A stretch of 64,000 bases of DNA from CAZOBJ01 sp964577825 (GCA_964577825.1 CAZOBJ010000004.1:1-64000); one strand, 5' to 3'; positions 34,399-43,447 are shown, counted from the stretch's first letter. Translations and numbers: made by a program. Notes: generated by a model from the sequence alone, not told the origin.

Positions 34399-35640
34399 CT
34401 ACATGAGCTGGGGTCGGCCGCCGCTCCAGGCCACGGATCGCGCGAGCGTCGACTCCGGGTACAGGCCCTGGAGCAGGCCGAAGGCGCGCTCGGCGCAGTA
34501 GGTGTCCTGCCGCGCCAGGCACAGGTCGCCGAGTTCGTACAGGAAGCGCGGGGTCTCTTCCGAAAGGGGGTAGCGCCCCAGGGCCGCGAGGAGCAGCGCC
34601 TGGCACGCGCGGACCTGCCCGAGGGTGCGCAGTGCCCGCGCCGCGCTCAGGCAGTCGCGGTCGCGCAGGCCCGGGTGTAGGGCCTCCCCGTCCTGCTGTC
34701 CGTGCACGGTCGCCTGGAGCAGGGCGTACGCGCCTGCCAGGTCGCCGGGGCGACGCGCCCTGGCTGCGGCGCGCAGGGCCAGGAGGGCCTGGGCCTGGGC
34801 CTTGGCCGTGCGGCCTGCCTGGAGCTGCGCGCGTGCGCGCGCCAGGTGTGCGCCGGGGCTCTTGTCCTGCGCGCAGGCCTTGTCCAGGAGCTCGGTCGCA
34901 CGCGCCCAGTCGCCCGTGGTGCCGGCCCGTCGGATGGACCGCCAGCGCGCCTCGCGCCCCTGTGCGCGCGCGAGCCGCCGAAGCGCCCGGGCCGTAGGCC
35001 CCGAGCCCACGACCACGGAGCCGAACACGAACCCGCCGACATGCGCCCAGAAGGCCACGCCCATGACCTCGGGCATGTCCGAGAGCAGCAGCCCGTACAA
35101 CAGCTGTCCGCCGAACCATCCGCCCAGGAATACGACCGCGGGCACCCGGACCTTGCCGTAGATCGGCTGGACAAAGGAGATCCACACGTACAGGCACCGC
35201 ACGCGCACCGTGGGCGCGAGCACCAGGAACGCGCCCAGTAGCCCGGAGATGGCCCCGGACGCGCCCACGCAGGGGATGTCGCTCGCGTCGTCGCCGACAA
35301 ACGCCATGTGCGTGAGTCCGGCCAGCACCCCGGCCGCGACATAAAACGCGAGATACCGCCACAGCCCCAGGCGCTCCTCCACGGTACGCCCGAAAATCCA
35401 CAGGAAGAACATGTTGCCCGCCAGGTGCAGGAGGCCACCGTGCAGGAACTGGCTGGTGAACAGGGTGTGCGCGCGGGCGGCCTCCTCGGGCACGAACCCC
35501 CAGCGCAGATACACGAGCTCCCGCGACATGTCGTTGAGCGGGATCATGGCCGCGAACACGAGCACATTCACGGCGATCAGCCCGATCGTTGCCCACGGTC
35601 GGATGCCCAGCGGCCGTTCGATCGCATAGGGCAGGAACAT
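34399..35640 (-). CDS. rhomboid-family intramembrane serine protease with C-terminal helical repeats
   Basis: A 413-residue protein. The N-terminal ~210 residues are the rhomboid core: six membrane segments, the HGGLLHLAGNMFFLWIFG motif in the second one, the nucleophile Ser128 in GASGAISG, and the base His200 in FWAHVGGF. The other half is soluble, Ala/Leu-rich and looks like TPR-type helical repeats (GDWARATELLDKACAQDK, PRFLYELGDLCLARQDTYCA). Such proteases cut membrane proteins within the bilayer. It is the last gene of a run 38521-34399 on the - strand, with only 3 bp to the gene before it. Confidence 0.88.
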   Translation of the reverse strand: MFLPYAIERPLGIRPWATIGLIAVNVLVFAAMIPLNDMSRELVYLRWGFVPEEAARAHTLFTSQFLHGGLLHLAGNMFFLWIFGRTVEERLGLWRYLAFYVAAGVLAGLTHMAFVGDDASDIPCVGASGAISGLLGAFLVLAPTVRVRCLYVWISFVQPIYGKVRVPAVVFLGGWFGGQLLYGLLLSDMPEVMGVAFWAHVGGFVFGSVVVGSGPTARALRRLARAQGREARWRSIRRAGTTGDWARATELLDKACAQDKSPGAHLARARAQLQAGRTAKAQAQALLALRAAARARRPGDLAGAYALLQATVHGQQDGEALHPGLRDRDCLSAARALRTLGQVRACQALLLAALGRYPLSEETPRFLYELGDLCLARQDTYCAERAFGLLQGLYPESTLARSVAWSGGRPQLM

Positions 35641-35643
35641 GGC

Positions 35644-36804
35644 TCACTCGTCCAGCGGCACCACGCGCAGGGTCTCCTGCGCGTCGTCGCCTTGGTCCTG
35701 GTCGCCGCTCGCCTCGCGCGCGGGTAGCACGGGAAGCGGCATCCCATCTGTTGCCGACGGCGCCTCGCTCGCAGACGGCTCGGGTCGCTCGGGGTCTTGC
35801 TGGGCCCCTGCGGAGGGCGTCTCCTCGCGCAGCCGGTCAGTCCAGGGCGAGTGCGGATGGTTGGCGGCCAGGCGGTCCCGCGCGGCGCGCGCTTCCTGCG
35901 GGTGCTTCAACCGCTCGTGGCATCGGGCCAGGCGATACAGGGCGTGCGCGGGATCGGCCGGGCCTGCCAGATGCCGCAGCGCGGCGTCGATCCTGCGCTC
36001 CTGGAGCGGCCGCCCCTGGCTCTCGATGAATTCCCCGAGAACGTCCTTGGACGCGGGAGACGCCTCAGCCGCCTCGCGATAGCAGGCAGCCGCTTGGTCG
36101 AGGTGGCCGAGGCAGTCGTCATGCAGGCGTCCCTGCCAGAACGCGGCCAGGGCGGCCACCTCCCTGCCCGCGTGCGCTTCTTGGGCGCGCGCGAGCCACT
36201 GCGCCGCGGCCTCCGGGTCGCGCGCGGTCACGGCGAACCGGCCCATGGCCGCGTAGGCGCGGCCCAAGCGCTCGCGCACCTCGGCGGTCTCTCTTCCCTG
36301 GTCGGGCAATCGGCGCAATCGGGTCTGGAAGGACTCCACGACCGGCCGGAGCGCGCGCCAGGCGCCTGCGGCCTTCACCTGGGCGAGGTCGGTCTGCTCG
36401 GCCTGGTCCAGGGCCTCGACGGCCAACTGCAGGCGCATGGCCTTGGCTAGGAAGCGGCGCTCGCGTCGCGTACGCTGCTTTTCTGTGATCGCTCCCGCGG
36501 GTTCGGCCCGTTCGCCGCGCCCATACAGCCCATAGACAAGGCTCAGTGCGATGATCGCCGCAAGCAGCAGGAACGCCGGATGGAGAACGACCCGCCTGGC
36601 CGTCGCCCCCGACAGGGCGGGCAGGTACCGACAGCGCGTACACAAAGGCTCGCGCGCGGTGACCGCAAAGCAGTCCGGGCACATCCCCCGCCCGCAGCGG
36701 GCGCACACAGCCCAGGCGGGTGCCCCAGGGTGATGCGCACAGGCGAGGGTCGTCCCGGCCCGCGCGTCGCGGTGTTCGTGGACGAACTCCTCGATGGGCC
36801 CCAT
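35644..36804 (-). CDS. zinc-finger, single-span membrane protein with TPR-like region
   Basis: A 386-residue protein. Residues 20-60 form a B-box-like zinc finger, with Cys22, Cys34, Cys37, Cys42, Cys45, Cys55, Cys58 and nearby His24/His25. One hydrophobic helix follows (about 74-93, HPAFLLLAAIIALSLVYGLY). The rest is helical with tetratricopeptide-like features (ETAEVRERLGRAYAAMGRFA, HALYRLARCHERLKHPQEAR). An acidic Ser/Pro-rich tail ends it. The zinc finger would lie in the cytoplasm and the repeats outside. 7 bp separate it from the upstream propeller gene and 3 bp from the rhomboid gene, so they are one operon. Function unknown. Confidence 0.7.
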   Translation of the reverse strand: MGPIEEFVHEHRDARAGTTLACAHHPGAPAWAVCARCGRGMCPDCFAVTAREPLCTRCRYLPALSGATARRVVLHPAFLLLAAIIALSLVYGLYGRGERAEPAGAITEKQRTRRERRFLAKAMRLQLAVEALDQAEQTDLAQVKAAGAWRALRPVVESFQTRLRRLPDQGRETAEVRERLGRAYAAMGRFAVTARDPEAAAQWLARAQEAHAGREVAALAAFWQGRLHDDCLGHLDQAAACYREAAEASPASKDVLGEFIESQGRPLQERRIDAALRHLAGPADPAHALYRLARCHERLKHPQEARAARDRLAANHPHSPWTDRLREETPSAGAQQDPERPEPSASEAPSATDGMPLPVLPAREASGDQDQGDDAQETLRVVPLDE

Positions 36805-36811
36805 AGCGTCC

Positions 36812-38521
36812 TCACCACACGCGGCTGACCGCGTGCACGGTATGCCCGCCGCCCCCTGCGGCGCCGCGCCGCACGGGTGGGAGCATGGTGTCAGGGCGGC
36901 CCTGATGGATGGTGAAGAGGACGAGCTTGTCCGTGAGCACGGCGTCGGCGAGAAAGCCCTCCTGCTTGTGCGTCCACGCGATGCCGCCGTCGTCCGGTTC
37001 GAGTCCGCACAGGTGGGTGACGCCCTTTCTACCCAGGGTCAGTAGCCCGCCGGGCGAGCTCACCCGGGCCACCACCGGCCCGCCCGGGCCACAGACCACG
37101 TGTCCGCCGATCTCCTCATGGACCCAGAGCGTGTCTCCCGCTTTCAGGTCGATGGCGTGCAGCCGCGAGATGGAGCGCGAGAGCGTGAAGTCCTGGTCGC
37201 CCGCCAGCTCCTGGACGTCGATGCCCGGGGCCTGCGGCCAGGCCGGGATGGGCGCTTCCTCTTCGTCCTGTTCGATGGTCTCGGTGCGCCAGTCGGGCAC
37301 GTACGCGCGTCGCGGCCCGAGCACGGGCTCGCCCGCGCGGTCGCTGATCGCCGCGGTCCACAGCACCTGCCCGGAAGCGCGATTCAGGCACACGAGCCCG
37401 TCCTGCGCATCGCGAAGCAGAACGTGCCCGGGGCCGACCTGCGCGCGCGCCTGCCCTGCGTTGTGCGGGTGTTCCCACTGTTTCTGTCCGCCAGGCGTGA
37501 GGGCGTACAGCTTTCGGGCCGTGGACAATACGAGGCCCTGTGCGTCCGCGTGCAGGCCCGTGAGGCGCCCGCCCTCGATCTGCGCTTTCCACTGACCATC
37601 GCCCGAACGCAGGTCCAGGGCGAGGAGGGCGTCTTGCGCCGCATCCGTGAGCATGCCGCCCTGGCCGAGGAACAAGAGGCCCTTGTGCGCAGCGAGCGCC
37701 TCGGCCGCCGGCGGGCCGTCCAACGGCCGCGACCAGAGCTCGCCTCCGGCGGCGGCGTCGAGCGCGCGGAGCACAGTCTTGTCGCGCACCAAGAGCTCGC
37801 GGTTGGCCCCGAGCACGCCGGAGAAGGCCCCGCGAAACGCGTTGCGTGATGCCTGTTGTCCGGGCTGCGGCCTGTAGGGCTTGTAGGTGCTCGACACGTA
37901 GCAGAGCACATCGTCGGCCGCGACCGGCGGCTGGTCGAGCTGCCCCTCGACCGCGTGCTGCCAGCTCACCGACTTCTCACGCGTGCGCACGCAATAGAGC
38001 GAGTTCTCGCTCCACACGAGCAGCGACCCCTGCGCCAGGACCTTGGGCAGGCACCGGTCCAGCCCCTGTCCGGCGCGTACGCGCCACAGCTCCTTGCCCG
38101 TGGCCGGGTCCAGGGCATGCACATTCCCGGTGTGGGTGGCCACGTACAGGGTCTTGCCCTGCAGCGTGAGCCCGGACAGGGCGCCGCCTTGCTCCGGGTG
38201 GAAGGTCCACATCGTCTTTCCGGCGTCGCTGGCCAGCCGCACGGCGATCCAGGCGGCCAAGAGCAAGACGGCCGCAGGAACCACCCGTCGCGTGAAGAAC
38301 CGCATGGCTGCCACGGATCGTTCATGGGCCTGGGCTCGCTGCGCGCGGGCCTGCTGCGTCTCCATGGCCTCGCGTTCTCGCTGCGCCTGGTTCTTGCAGG
38401 CCTGGGAGCAGAAGTAACCGTACGTCCTTCGGCAGGCGGCGCAGATGCCCTGTCCGCAGGTCTGGCACCTGGCCACGGCCGGCCGGTCGGGATGCTGCTT
38501 GCATGCGAGCCGCTTTGCCAT
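36812..38521 (-). CDS. zinc-finger, membrane-anchored PQQ-type beta-propeller protein
   Basis: A 569-residue protein. The N-terminus is a zinc finger like that of its operon neighbour (Cys7, Cys19, Cys22, Cys27, Cys30, Cys38, Cys42). A basic/coiled stretch and one membrane helix (about 79-95, RVVPAAVLLLAAWIAVRL) follow. The remainder is a propeller of PQQ-like repeats (LYVATHTGNVHALDPATGKE, LWRVRAGQGL, WSRPLDGPPAAEALAAHKGL). The ATG at 38521 has GGAGGC upstream at good spacing. Topology: finger inside, propeller outside. It may hold partners together at the envelope, much like BamB-type propellers; no cofactor is implied by the fold. Confidence 0.78.
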   Translation of the reverse strand: MAKRLACKQHPDRPAVARCQTCGQGICAACRRTYGYFCSQACKNQAQREREAMETQQARAQRAQAHERSVAAMRFFTRRVVPAAVLLLAAWIAVRLASDAGKTMWTFHPEQGGALSGLTLQGKTLYVATHTGNVHALDPATGKELWRVRAGQGLDRCLPKVLAQGSLLVWSENSLYCVRTREKSVSWQHAVEGQLDQPPVAADDVLCYVSSTYKPYRPQPGQQASRNAFRGAFSGVLGANRELLVRDKTVLRALDAAAGGELWSRPLDGPPAAEALAAHKGLLFLGQGGMLTDAAQDALLALDLRSGDGQWKAQIEGGRLTGLHADAQGLVLSTARKLYALTPGGQKQWEHPHNAGQARAQVGPGHVLLRDAQDGLVCLNRASGQVLWTAAISDRAGEPVLGPRRAYVPDWRTETIEQDEEEAPIPAWPQAPGIDVQELAGDQDFTLSRSISRLHAIDLKAGDTLWVHEEIGGHVVCGPGGPVVARVSSPGGLLTLGRKGVTHLCGLEPDDGGIAWTHKQEGFLADAVLTDKLVLFTIHQGRPDTMLPPVRRGAAGGGGHTVHAVSRVW

Positions 38522-38568
38522 GCCTTGCCTCCATGCGGCGCCCTCGGGGCCCAGCCCGCGCCCGTCAA

Positions 38569-38597
38569 AGCATACCCGGGCGACGCCGCGGCGGCAA
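38569..38597 (-). promoter_or_regulatory. candidate promoter for the propeller-TPR-rhomboid operon
   Basis: On the - strand TTGCCG, 17 bp spacer, TATGCT, about 45 bp before the ATG at 38521. Confidence 0.45.
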
Positions 38598-38630
38598 GTT
38601 CCGCGTTCGTTCGGGTTGCATGGGAGGGTC

Positions 38631-38658
38631 TTGACGGTCGGAGCCCGCGGGCTACCAT
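38631..38658 (+). promoter_or_regulatory. candidate promoter for ald
   Basis: TTGACG, 16 bp spacer, TACCAT, 60 bp before the ATG at 38719. Sits back to back with the - promoter at 38569. Confidence 0.4.
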
Positions 38659-38718
38659 GGGGCTGCTGCGCCGGGCAACCGCCGAGCGCATCGGAGGCCA
38701 TGCAGGAGGGGGAGCGGC

Positions 38719-39816
38719 ATGATCGTCGGCGTACCGAAGGAGATCAAGACGCACGAGTACCGCGTGGCCCTGCTGCCGGTCGGGGCCAGGCTGCTGGCCG
38801 AGGACGGGCACCAGGTGCTCGTCCAGCGCGGGGCCGGCGCGGGCAGCGGGTTCACGGACGCGGACTACGAGGCCGCCGGCGCCACGCTCGTCGACGGGCC
38901 GGAGCCGATCTTCGAGCGCGCGGAACTGCTCATCAAGGTGAAGGAGCCCCAGCCTGCGGAGATCGAGGCGCTGCGCAGCGACCAGGTGGTGTTCACCTAC
39001 TTCCATTTCGCCGCGAGCCGGGAGCTCACCCAGGGGTGCCTGGGCGCGGGGATCACCGCGGTCGCGTACGAGACCCTGGAGGACGCCCACGGCCGGCTGC
39101 CCCTGCTCATCCCCATGAGCGAGGTGGCGGGCAAGCTCGCCATCCAGGAGGGCGCCAAGTACCTGGAGCGGCCCATGGGCGGCCGGGGCGTGCTCCTCGG
39201 CGGGGTGCCCGGGGTGGGCCCGGCCGACGTGCTCGTGCTCGGCGGCGGGGTGGTGGGCGCGTGCGCGGCGCGCATGGCCGCGGGTCTGGGCGCGAACGTG
39301 GTCATCACGGACATCAACCTGGACCGGCTGCGCTATCTCGACGAGGTGATGCCTCCGAACGTGAGCCTGCTCTTCTCGGACCCGCACGCCGTGGACGAAC
39401 AGTTGCGCCGCGCGGACCTGGTGGTCGGGGCGGTGCTGATCCACGGCGCACGCGCGCCGCGGCTTGTCTCGCGCGCGCAGCTCGGGCACATGAAGCGCGG
39501 GGCCGTGGTCGTGGACGTGGGCATCGACCAGGGCGGGTGCTTCGAGACGAGCCGGCCCACCGCGCACGACGACCCGGTCTACGAGGTGGACGGGGTGCTC
39601 CATTACTGCGTGGCCAACATGCCCGGCGCGGTGAGCCGTACGAGCAGCCAGGCCTTGTGCAACGCGACGCTGCCGTATGCGCGGGACCTCGCGGCCAAGG
39701 GCGTGGACGGGTTTGTGGCGCTGTCCGCGGGCCACGGGGCCGCGGTCAACATGCGTGCGGGCAAGCTCACGCACCCGGCCGTGGGGCAGGCCTTCCCCGA
39801 TCTGCCCAGCGCCTGA
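38719..39816 (+). CDS. ald: alanine dehydrogenase
   Basis: A 365-residue NAD-dependent enzyme interconverting L-alanine with pyruvate and ammonia. Family features: GVPKEIKTHEYRVAL at the N-terminus with the substrate Arg, LIKVKEPQ with the catalytic Lys, FTYFHFAASRELT with the catalytic His, a Rossmann loop VLVLGGGVVGACAARMAAGL, and VVDVGIDQGGCFETSRPT. The C-terminal NMPGAVSRTSSQALCNATLP is also typical. Length is normal. GCAGGAGGGGGAGCGGC precedes the ATG. It has its own promoter. May serve nitrogen release from alanine or redox balance during fermentation. Confidence 0.96.
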   Translation: MIVGVPKEIKTHEYRVALLPVGARLLAEDGHQVLVQRGAGAGSGFTDADYEAAGATLVDGPEPIFERAELLIKVKEPQPAEIEALRSDQVVFTYFHFAASRELTQGCLGAGITAVAYETLEDAHGRLPLLIPMSEVAGKLAIQEGAKYLERPMGGRGVLLGGVPGVGPADVLVLGGGVVGACAARMAAGLGANVVITDINLDRLRYLDEVMPPNVSLLFSDPHAVDEQLRRADLVVGAVLIHGARAPRLVSRAQLGHMKRGAVVVDVGIDQGGCFETSRPTAHDDPVYEVDGVLHYCVANMPGAVSRTSSQALCNATLPYARDLAAKGVDGFVALSAGHGAAVNMRAGKLTHPAVGQAFPDLPSA

Positions 39817-39918
39817 GCCTGCGCGAATCCCCGAAAACCCATGCCCGGGGTTGATTCCCGCCGCAGCCGCGGGTACACGTGGAGCGGTGCGCAAAGGGGT
39901 GCTTGCCTGAGAGGACCT

Positions 39919-41283
39919 GTGCGCGTGAGACGCATCCCCTTGTCTACATATCTCATCCGTGCCCTTGTGTGCGTCGCGTTCGCGTGCGTGTGCGCGGGGG
40001 GCGTGTGGAGTGCGCAACCGGACGCCGCGAGGGCCGAGGCCGCGCCGGAGCTCGATGCGCAGCCCTCCGAGGCCGAGACGGACTCGTTCCTGGACAAGCT
40101 CTACGCCGCGGGCATGGACCCGCAGATCGCCGCCGAGGTGGGCACGGCCCGGGTGACCTTTGGCCAGGTCTTCGAGGTCTGGGGCCCGACCTGGCGGCGG
40201 GTCATCCGCGAGTGCCACCTGGGCGATCTGGAAGGCCCGGAGGCCGACCGCCGGTTGCAGGCCGCGTGGGAGGAGGCCCTGGAGACGACCATCCGCGAAG
40301 AGGTCTTCTACCAGGAGGCCAGGCGCACTATCGACAAGGTCATCGAGGAGCATGCCCGCGCGGCATACAACAGTCAAGACCGTCGCCGACCGGAGGCGCG
40401 CGACACGTTCACCCAGATCGAGCGCAAGCTGCGCGCCCGGATCGAGGAGCAGATCACGCGGGCGGTGCGCGACGTCACCGACCGTCACATCCGGCGCGCG
40501 GGCGGCGCAAAGGCGGCCCACCGGATCCTGCGGCGCCAGGGCCTGACCTGGGAGGAGTGGAAGGCCCGGCTACAGCGCAAGGTGTACGTGCAGTACTTCC
40601 TGGACCGGCGCCTCTCGCTGGAGGAGAAGGCCGAGCCCCGTCCGGACGACATCCGCGCCTACTACCGGAACCATCCGGACGAGTTCACGCGGCCGGGCCG
40701 GGTGGTCTTCCGCCACATCCTGATCGGTTTCGAGGAGGCGGGCGGCGAGGGCGCGGCCCGCCGCTTGGCCGCGGAGGTGTACGATAGGATCCGCACCGGG
40801 GCGCTCTCCTTCGCCCAAGCGGCGAAGCAGCACTCCGACGACGAGGTGAGCGCGCCGCACGGGGGCCGCGAACCGTTGCCCCTTGCCGAGGTCCCGCCCG
40901 AGGCCCTGGCCAGCACCCGGCTCGCGTGGCTGGACGAGGTGCGCGACGCCGCGCAGGACCTGCCCGTGGGCGAGCTCGGGCCTCCGCTTGTCAGCAATCA
41001 CGGCTGCCACATCGTGCGCGTGGAGGACAAGGAGGCCGGCGAGCGCATCCCCTTCCGCGTTGCGCAGGAGAAAATCGCCGAGATTTTTCGCGCCCAGGCC
41101 CGGGAGGAGGCGGCGCAAGCGCTGTATCGCGATCTTCTTACGGAGGTCCGTGTGGACGTGCGCATGCCCGAATACCCGCAGCGGTACGCCTGGTCGGCGG
41201 TGCGCGCGCACCTCGGGGGCGCCCGGACCGGGCGTGAGACCGCGCCCCCGTCGCCGGAGTACCGGCCCGACGCAGGGCCCTAG
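39919..41283 (+). CDS. exported PpiC-type peptidyl-prolyl isomerase (SurA/PrsA-like)
   Basis: A 454-residue protein with a signal peptide (LIRALVCVAFACVCAGGVWS), a helical N-terminal chaperone part rich in Arg/Glu (residues ~55-230), and a parvulin domain from about residue 250: RPGRVVFRHILIGFEE, SFAQAAKQHSDDEVSAPHGG, VGELGPPLVSNHGCHIVRVE. It should help outer-membrane or exported proteins fold. GTG at 39919 is used, after GAGAGGA; a second GTG at 39925 is equally possible. It stands upstream of the porin-like gene, a likely client, but with its own transcript. A conserved Cys in GCHIVRV is unusual for this position. Confidence 0.85.
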   Translation: MRVRRIPLSTYLIRALVCVAFACVCAGGVWSAQPDAARAEAAPELDAQPSEAETDSFLDKLYAAGMDPQIAAEVGTARVTFGQVFEVWGPTWRRVIRECHLGDLEGPEADRRLQAAWEEALETTIREEVFYQEARRTIDKVIEEHARAAYNSQDRRRPEARDTFTQIERKLRARIEEQITRAVRDVTDRHIRRAGGAKAAHRILRRQGLTWEEWKARLQRKVYVQYFLDRRLSLEEKAEPRPDDIRAYYRNHPDEFTRPGRVVFRHILIGFEEAGGEGAARRLAAEVYDRIRTGALSFAQAAKQHSDDEVSAPHGGREPLPLAEVPPEALASTRLAWLDEVRDAAQDLPVGELGPPLVSNHGCHIVRVEDKEAGERIPFRVAQEKIAEIFRAQAREEAAQALYRDLLTEVRVDVRMPEYPQRYAWSAVRAHLGGARTGRETAPPSPEYRPDAGP

Positions 41284-41847
41284 GGACCGATAATGTGTTG
41301 ATTGGCAAGAGGTTCGCGAGACGGAAGTCGGCCCAGAGGCCCGAAGCCGTGAAGCGGCGGGGCGCCGCTGCCCGCCCGCGTGCGGGATCAAGGCATATCG
41401 ACCGGTTCCGACCGTGTCTTGAATCGGTCGCCGCACGGAGCCGAAAACGCGCAAGCGGGGGGAGCCGCGCAGGTGGTTGCGCCCCAAATAAATACATGTC
41501 CCGGCCGGTGAAATCCCCCTCGACCGAAAATGATTTTTCTTTTTTCCCTCTTGCGTTGGGTCGGCCGCCTCATATAATCCGCGGACAACGGAGGGCACAC
41601 CGTGCGTGCGGGGTGGCCTCCGTGCTGACAAGACTTCGACGGGTTTCAGGCCAAAGGCGGTCTGCGAGGAGCAAATGCGGGGGCTGTTGAAAAGGAGGAC
41701 GGGGATCGGACGATAGGCGTGCTACTGGCTGCAAAGTTGGGGGCTTCACCGGGGCCCAATGACCGGGAAGAAGCCGGACGCTCCGGGGAAGAGCCAGACG
41801 GAGATCAAAACGGACAAGCGGTCTTTGATGTAGGGGGAGACAAAACA
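41284..41847 (+). other. 564 bp non-coding region: hairpin, promoter with UP-like element, long leader of the porin gene
   Basis: No gene is seen in either strand. Three structures stand out. A hairpin AGCGGCG-GGG-CGCCGCT lies at 41353-41369, with no T-run after it. An A/T-rich tract (GAAAATGATTTTTCTTTTTT, about 41526-41545) lies directly before the strong promoter at 41551-41578 and looks like an UP element. The transcribed leader is about 265 nt, with a 7 bp stem ACGGAGG/CCTCCGT (41588-41594 with 41617-41623). An AAAAGGAGG at 41691-41699 is too far from the GTG at 41719 to be its ribosome-binding site. Confidence 0.6.
41551..41578 (+). promoter_or_regulatory. strong candidate promoter of the porin-like gene
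   Basis: TTGCGT, 16 bp spacer, perfect TATAAT, with an A/T-rich tract immediately upstream. It is the best promoter match in the window, fitting an abundant envelope protein. Confidence 0.7.
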
Positions 41848-43320
41848 ATGAGAATTTTGGCGATTGCAGTGGTGGCTCTGGGAGCGATGCTCCTGTGCGT
41901 CGGCGCCGTGGCCGACGAGAGCGCCGAGCTTGCGGACCTCACCGCGCGCGTGGCCACGCTGGAGTCTCAGCTCATGGCGCCCGCCGGCGGCGGGGACGCG
42001 CAGAGCTTGACGAGCCTGCGGCAGAAGGGACAGGTGCGTATCGGCGGCAACGTCGAGTTGGACGTGTGGGTGGTCAACCGCGACGAGGCCAACGACAGCG
42101 AAGACGAGATGGACTACACCAACGCCTTCGACATGGACGCGGACCTGGATGTGCGCGTGGACGGCGGTCCGAACGAGTACCTGTTCATGAAGCTCGACCT
42201 GGACGACAACGACGATCTCGTCGAAGAGCTTCAGTTCGTGTTCACGAACGTGCGCGGGTATCCGGTGACGATCGTGTTCGGCGAGGACGAGATCTGGTTC
42301 GGCGAGGACCGCGATGAGCTCATCGCCGACCCGTACGTGCACGGCCAGGGCGCGGGCGGCAGCATCCACGCGTACAACCCGGACTTCGTGGGCGAGGTGG
42401 AGAACGTCATCGTTCCTCCGTCTTCGGTCGACCCGGACGACATCTGGGAGAACAACCCGCACGAGTCGCCCATGATCATGACCCCGAGCATGGGCAGCTG
42501 GGAGATGACTCTGCCGGGCGAGGTGGACAACCGGTTCGCGCTTCAGTGCGGCTGGGAGGTCAATGACTGGCTGACGGTGAGCGGGTCGCTGTTCCAGAAC
42601 ACGGCCCAGATGACCGAGGACCGCAGCCGCGACCACGGCATTCAGAGCTACGCGGTGCAGGCCAAGGTCAAGCCGAATGAGCAGTGGCAGGGGCAGATCT
42701 CGTTCATCAACCAGCACGACGACCTGTTCGGCGACGACCAAGAGGCGCAGGTTGACGAGAATCAGGCGTTCAACCTTGCCGACCTCCAGCGCCGCGCGCA
42801 GAACGCGATTCACGAGATCCTGCAAGAGCGCCTGGCCTCGGGCGAGATGACCGCCGCGGAGTGGAGCGAGATGGCCCAGCCCGCGTACGGTGGTGCGGGC
42901 ACGTGGATCGCGGACACGGACGACGACACCAAGGCCATTTCCGCGTCGGTCGGATGGACCTCCGCAGACACCAAGTGGGAGGCCTGGGCCGAGTACATCT
43001 ACGGCTGGGACGTGGCGCACCTGGACGAGCTGGACAGCCACACCGTCTCGCTCGGCGCGCTGTACATGCTCACCGAGCGCATCGCGCTGATCACCCAGGG
43101 CGGGTACGTGCACCTGGATAACGAGGTGTTCGACACCAACTCCACCGGCCTGGACTTCGAGGAGGAGCTGTACCGCGCGTCCGTGGGCAGCAGCTACACC
43201 CTGGACAGCGGCATCACGTTCCTGGTGGAGTACATGCACGAGTGGTACAAGAACGACCTGGACGGCTGGGAGAATGCCGAGGCCGACTTGGTCGCGTTCC
43301 GCACCCTGTGGGAGTTCTAG
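41848..43320 (+). CDS. acidic outer-membrane porin-like beta-barrel protein
   Basis: A 490-residue exported protein. The signal peptide (RILAIAVVALGAMLLCVGAV) is followed by a short coiled-coil stretch SAELADLTARVATLESQL, as in porins with an N-terminal periplasmic helix. The rest alternates polar and hydrophobic residues with aromatic girdles (WEAWAEYIYGWDVAHLDEL) and ends with Phe (TLWEF), the sorting signal of barrel proteins. It is very acidic and rich in Asp/Glu (DIWENNPHESPMIMTPSMGS lies in a loop). The ATG at 41848 follows GGGGGAGACAAAACA. It has a strong promoter, a long leader and a strong terminator, so it is probably abundant. Solute specificity unknown. Confidence 0.82.
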   Translation: MRILAIAVVALGAMLLCVGAVADESAELADLTARVATLESQLMAPAGGGDAQSLTSLRQKGQVRIGGNVELDVWVVNRDEANDSEDEMDYTNAFDMDADLDVRVDGGPNEYLFMKLDLDDNDDLVEELQFVFTNVRGYPVTIVFGEDEIWFGEDRDELIADPYVHGQGAGGSIHAYNPDFVGEVENVIVPPSSVDPDDIWENNPHESPMIMTPSMGSWEMTLPGEVDNRFALQCGWEVNDWLTVSGSLFQNTAQMTEDRSRDHGIQSYAVQAKVKPNEQWQGQISFINQHDDLFGDDQEAQVDENQAFNLADLQRRAQNAIHEILQERLASGEMTAAEWSEMAQPAYGGAGTWIADTDDDTKAISASVGWTSADTKWEAWAEYIYGWDVAHLDELDSHTVSLGALYMLTERIALITQGGYVHLDNEVFDTNSTGLDFEEELYRASVGSSYTLDSGITFLVEYMHEWYKNDLDGWENAEADLVAFRTLWEF

Positions 43321-43354
43321 TCGCGCCGACAGACACACAGGGAATCGTTCGGAT

Positions 43355-43389
43355 CCGGGGTCCGGCCCAGCGCCGGGCCCCGGTTTTTT
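43355..43389 (+). terminator. rho-independent terminator of the porin-like gene
   Basis: Stem CCGGGG-T-CCGGC (43355-43366) pairs with GCCGG-G-CCCCGG (43372-43383), one wobble pair, loop CCAGC, then six T (43384-43389). It starts 35 bp after the stop codon. Confidence 0.9.
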
Positions 43390-43419
43390 GTGCCCGCCAT
43401 GTTCGCACGCGGGTTTCGC

Positions 43420-43447
43420 TTGCCATGCATGCGGGTGGACCTATACT
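43420..43447 (+). promoter_or_regulatory. candidate promoter for the 43486 gene and trpD
   Basis: TTGCCA, 16 bp spacer, TATACT, about 40 bp before the ATG, right after the porin terminator. Confidence 0.55.

Noticed and set aside
41719..41847. In-frame upstream GTG that would extend the porin-like protein
   Set aside because: It would place 43 polar residues before the signal peptide and lacks a properly spaced ribosome-binding site. The ATG at 41848 is better.
41579..41847. Cyclic di-GMP or other known riboswitch in the porin leader
   Set aside because: A GCAAAG followed by CCGG-type bases looked similar to the GEMM motif, but the conserved tetraloop receptor and stems are absent.
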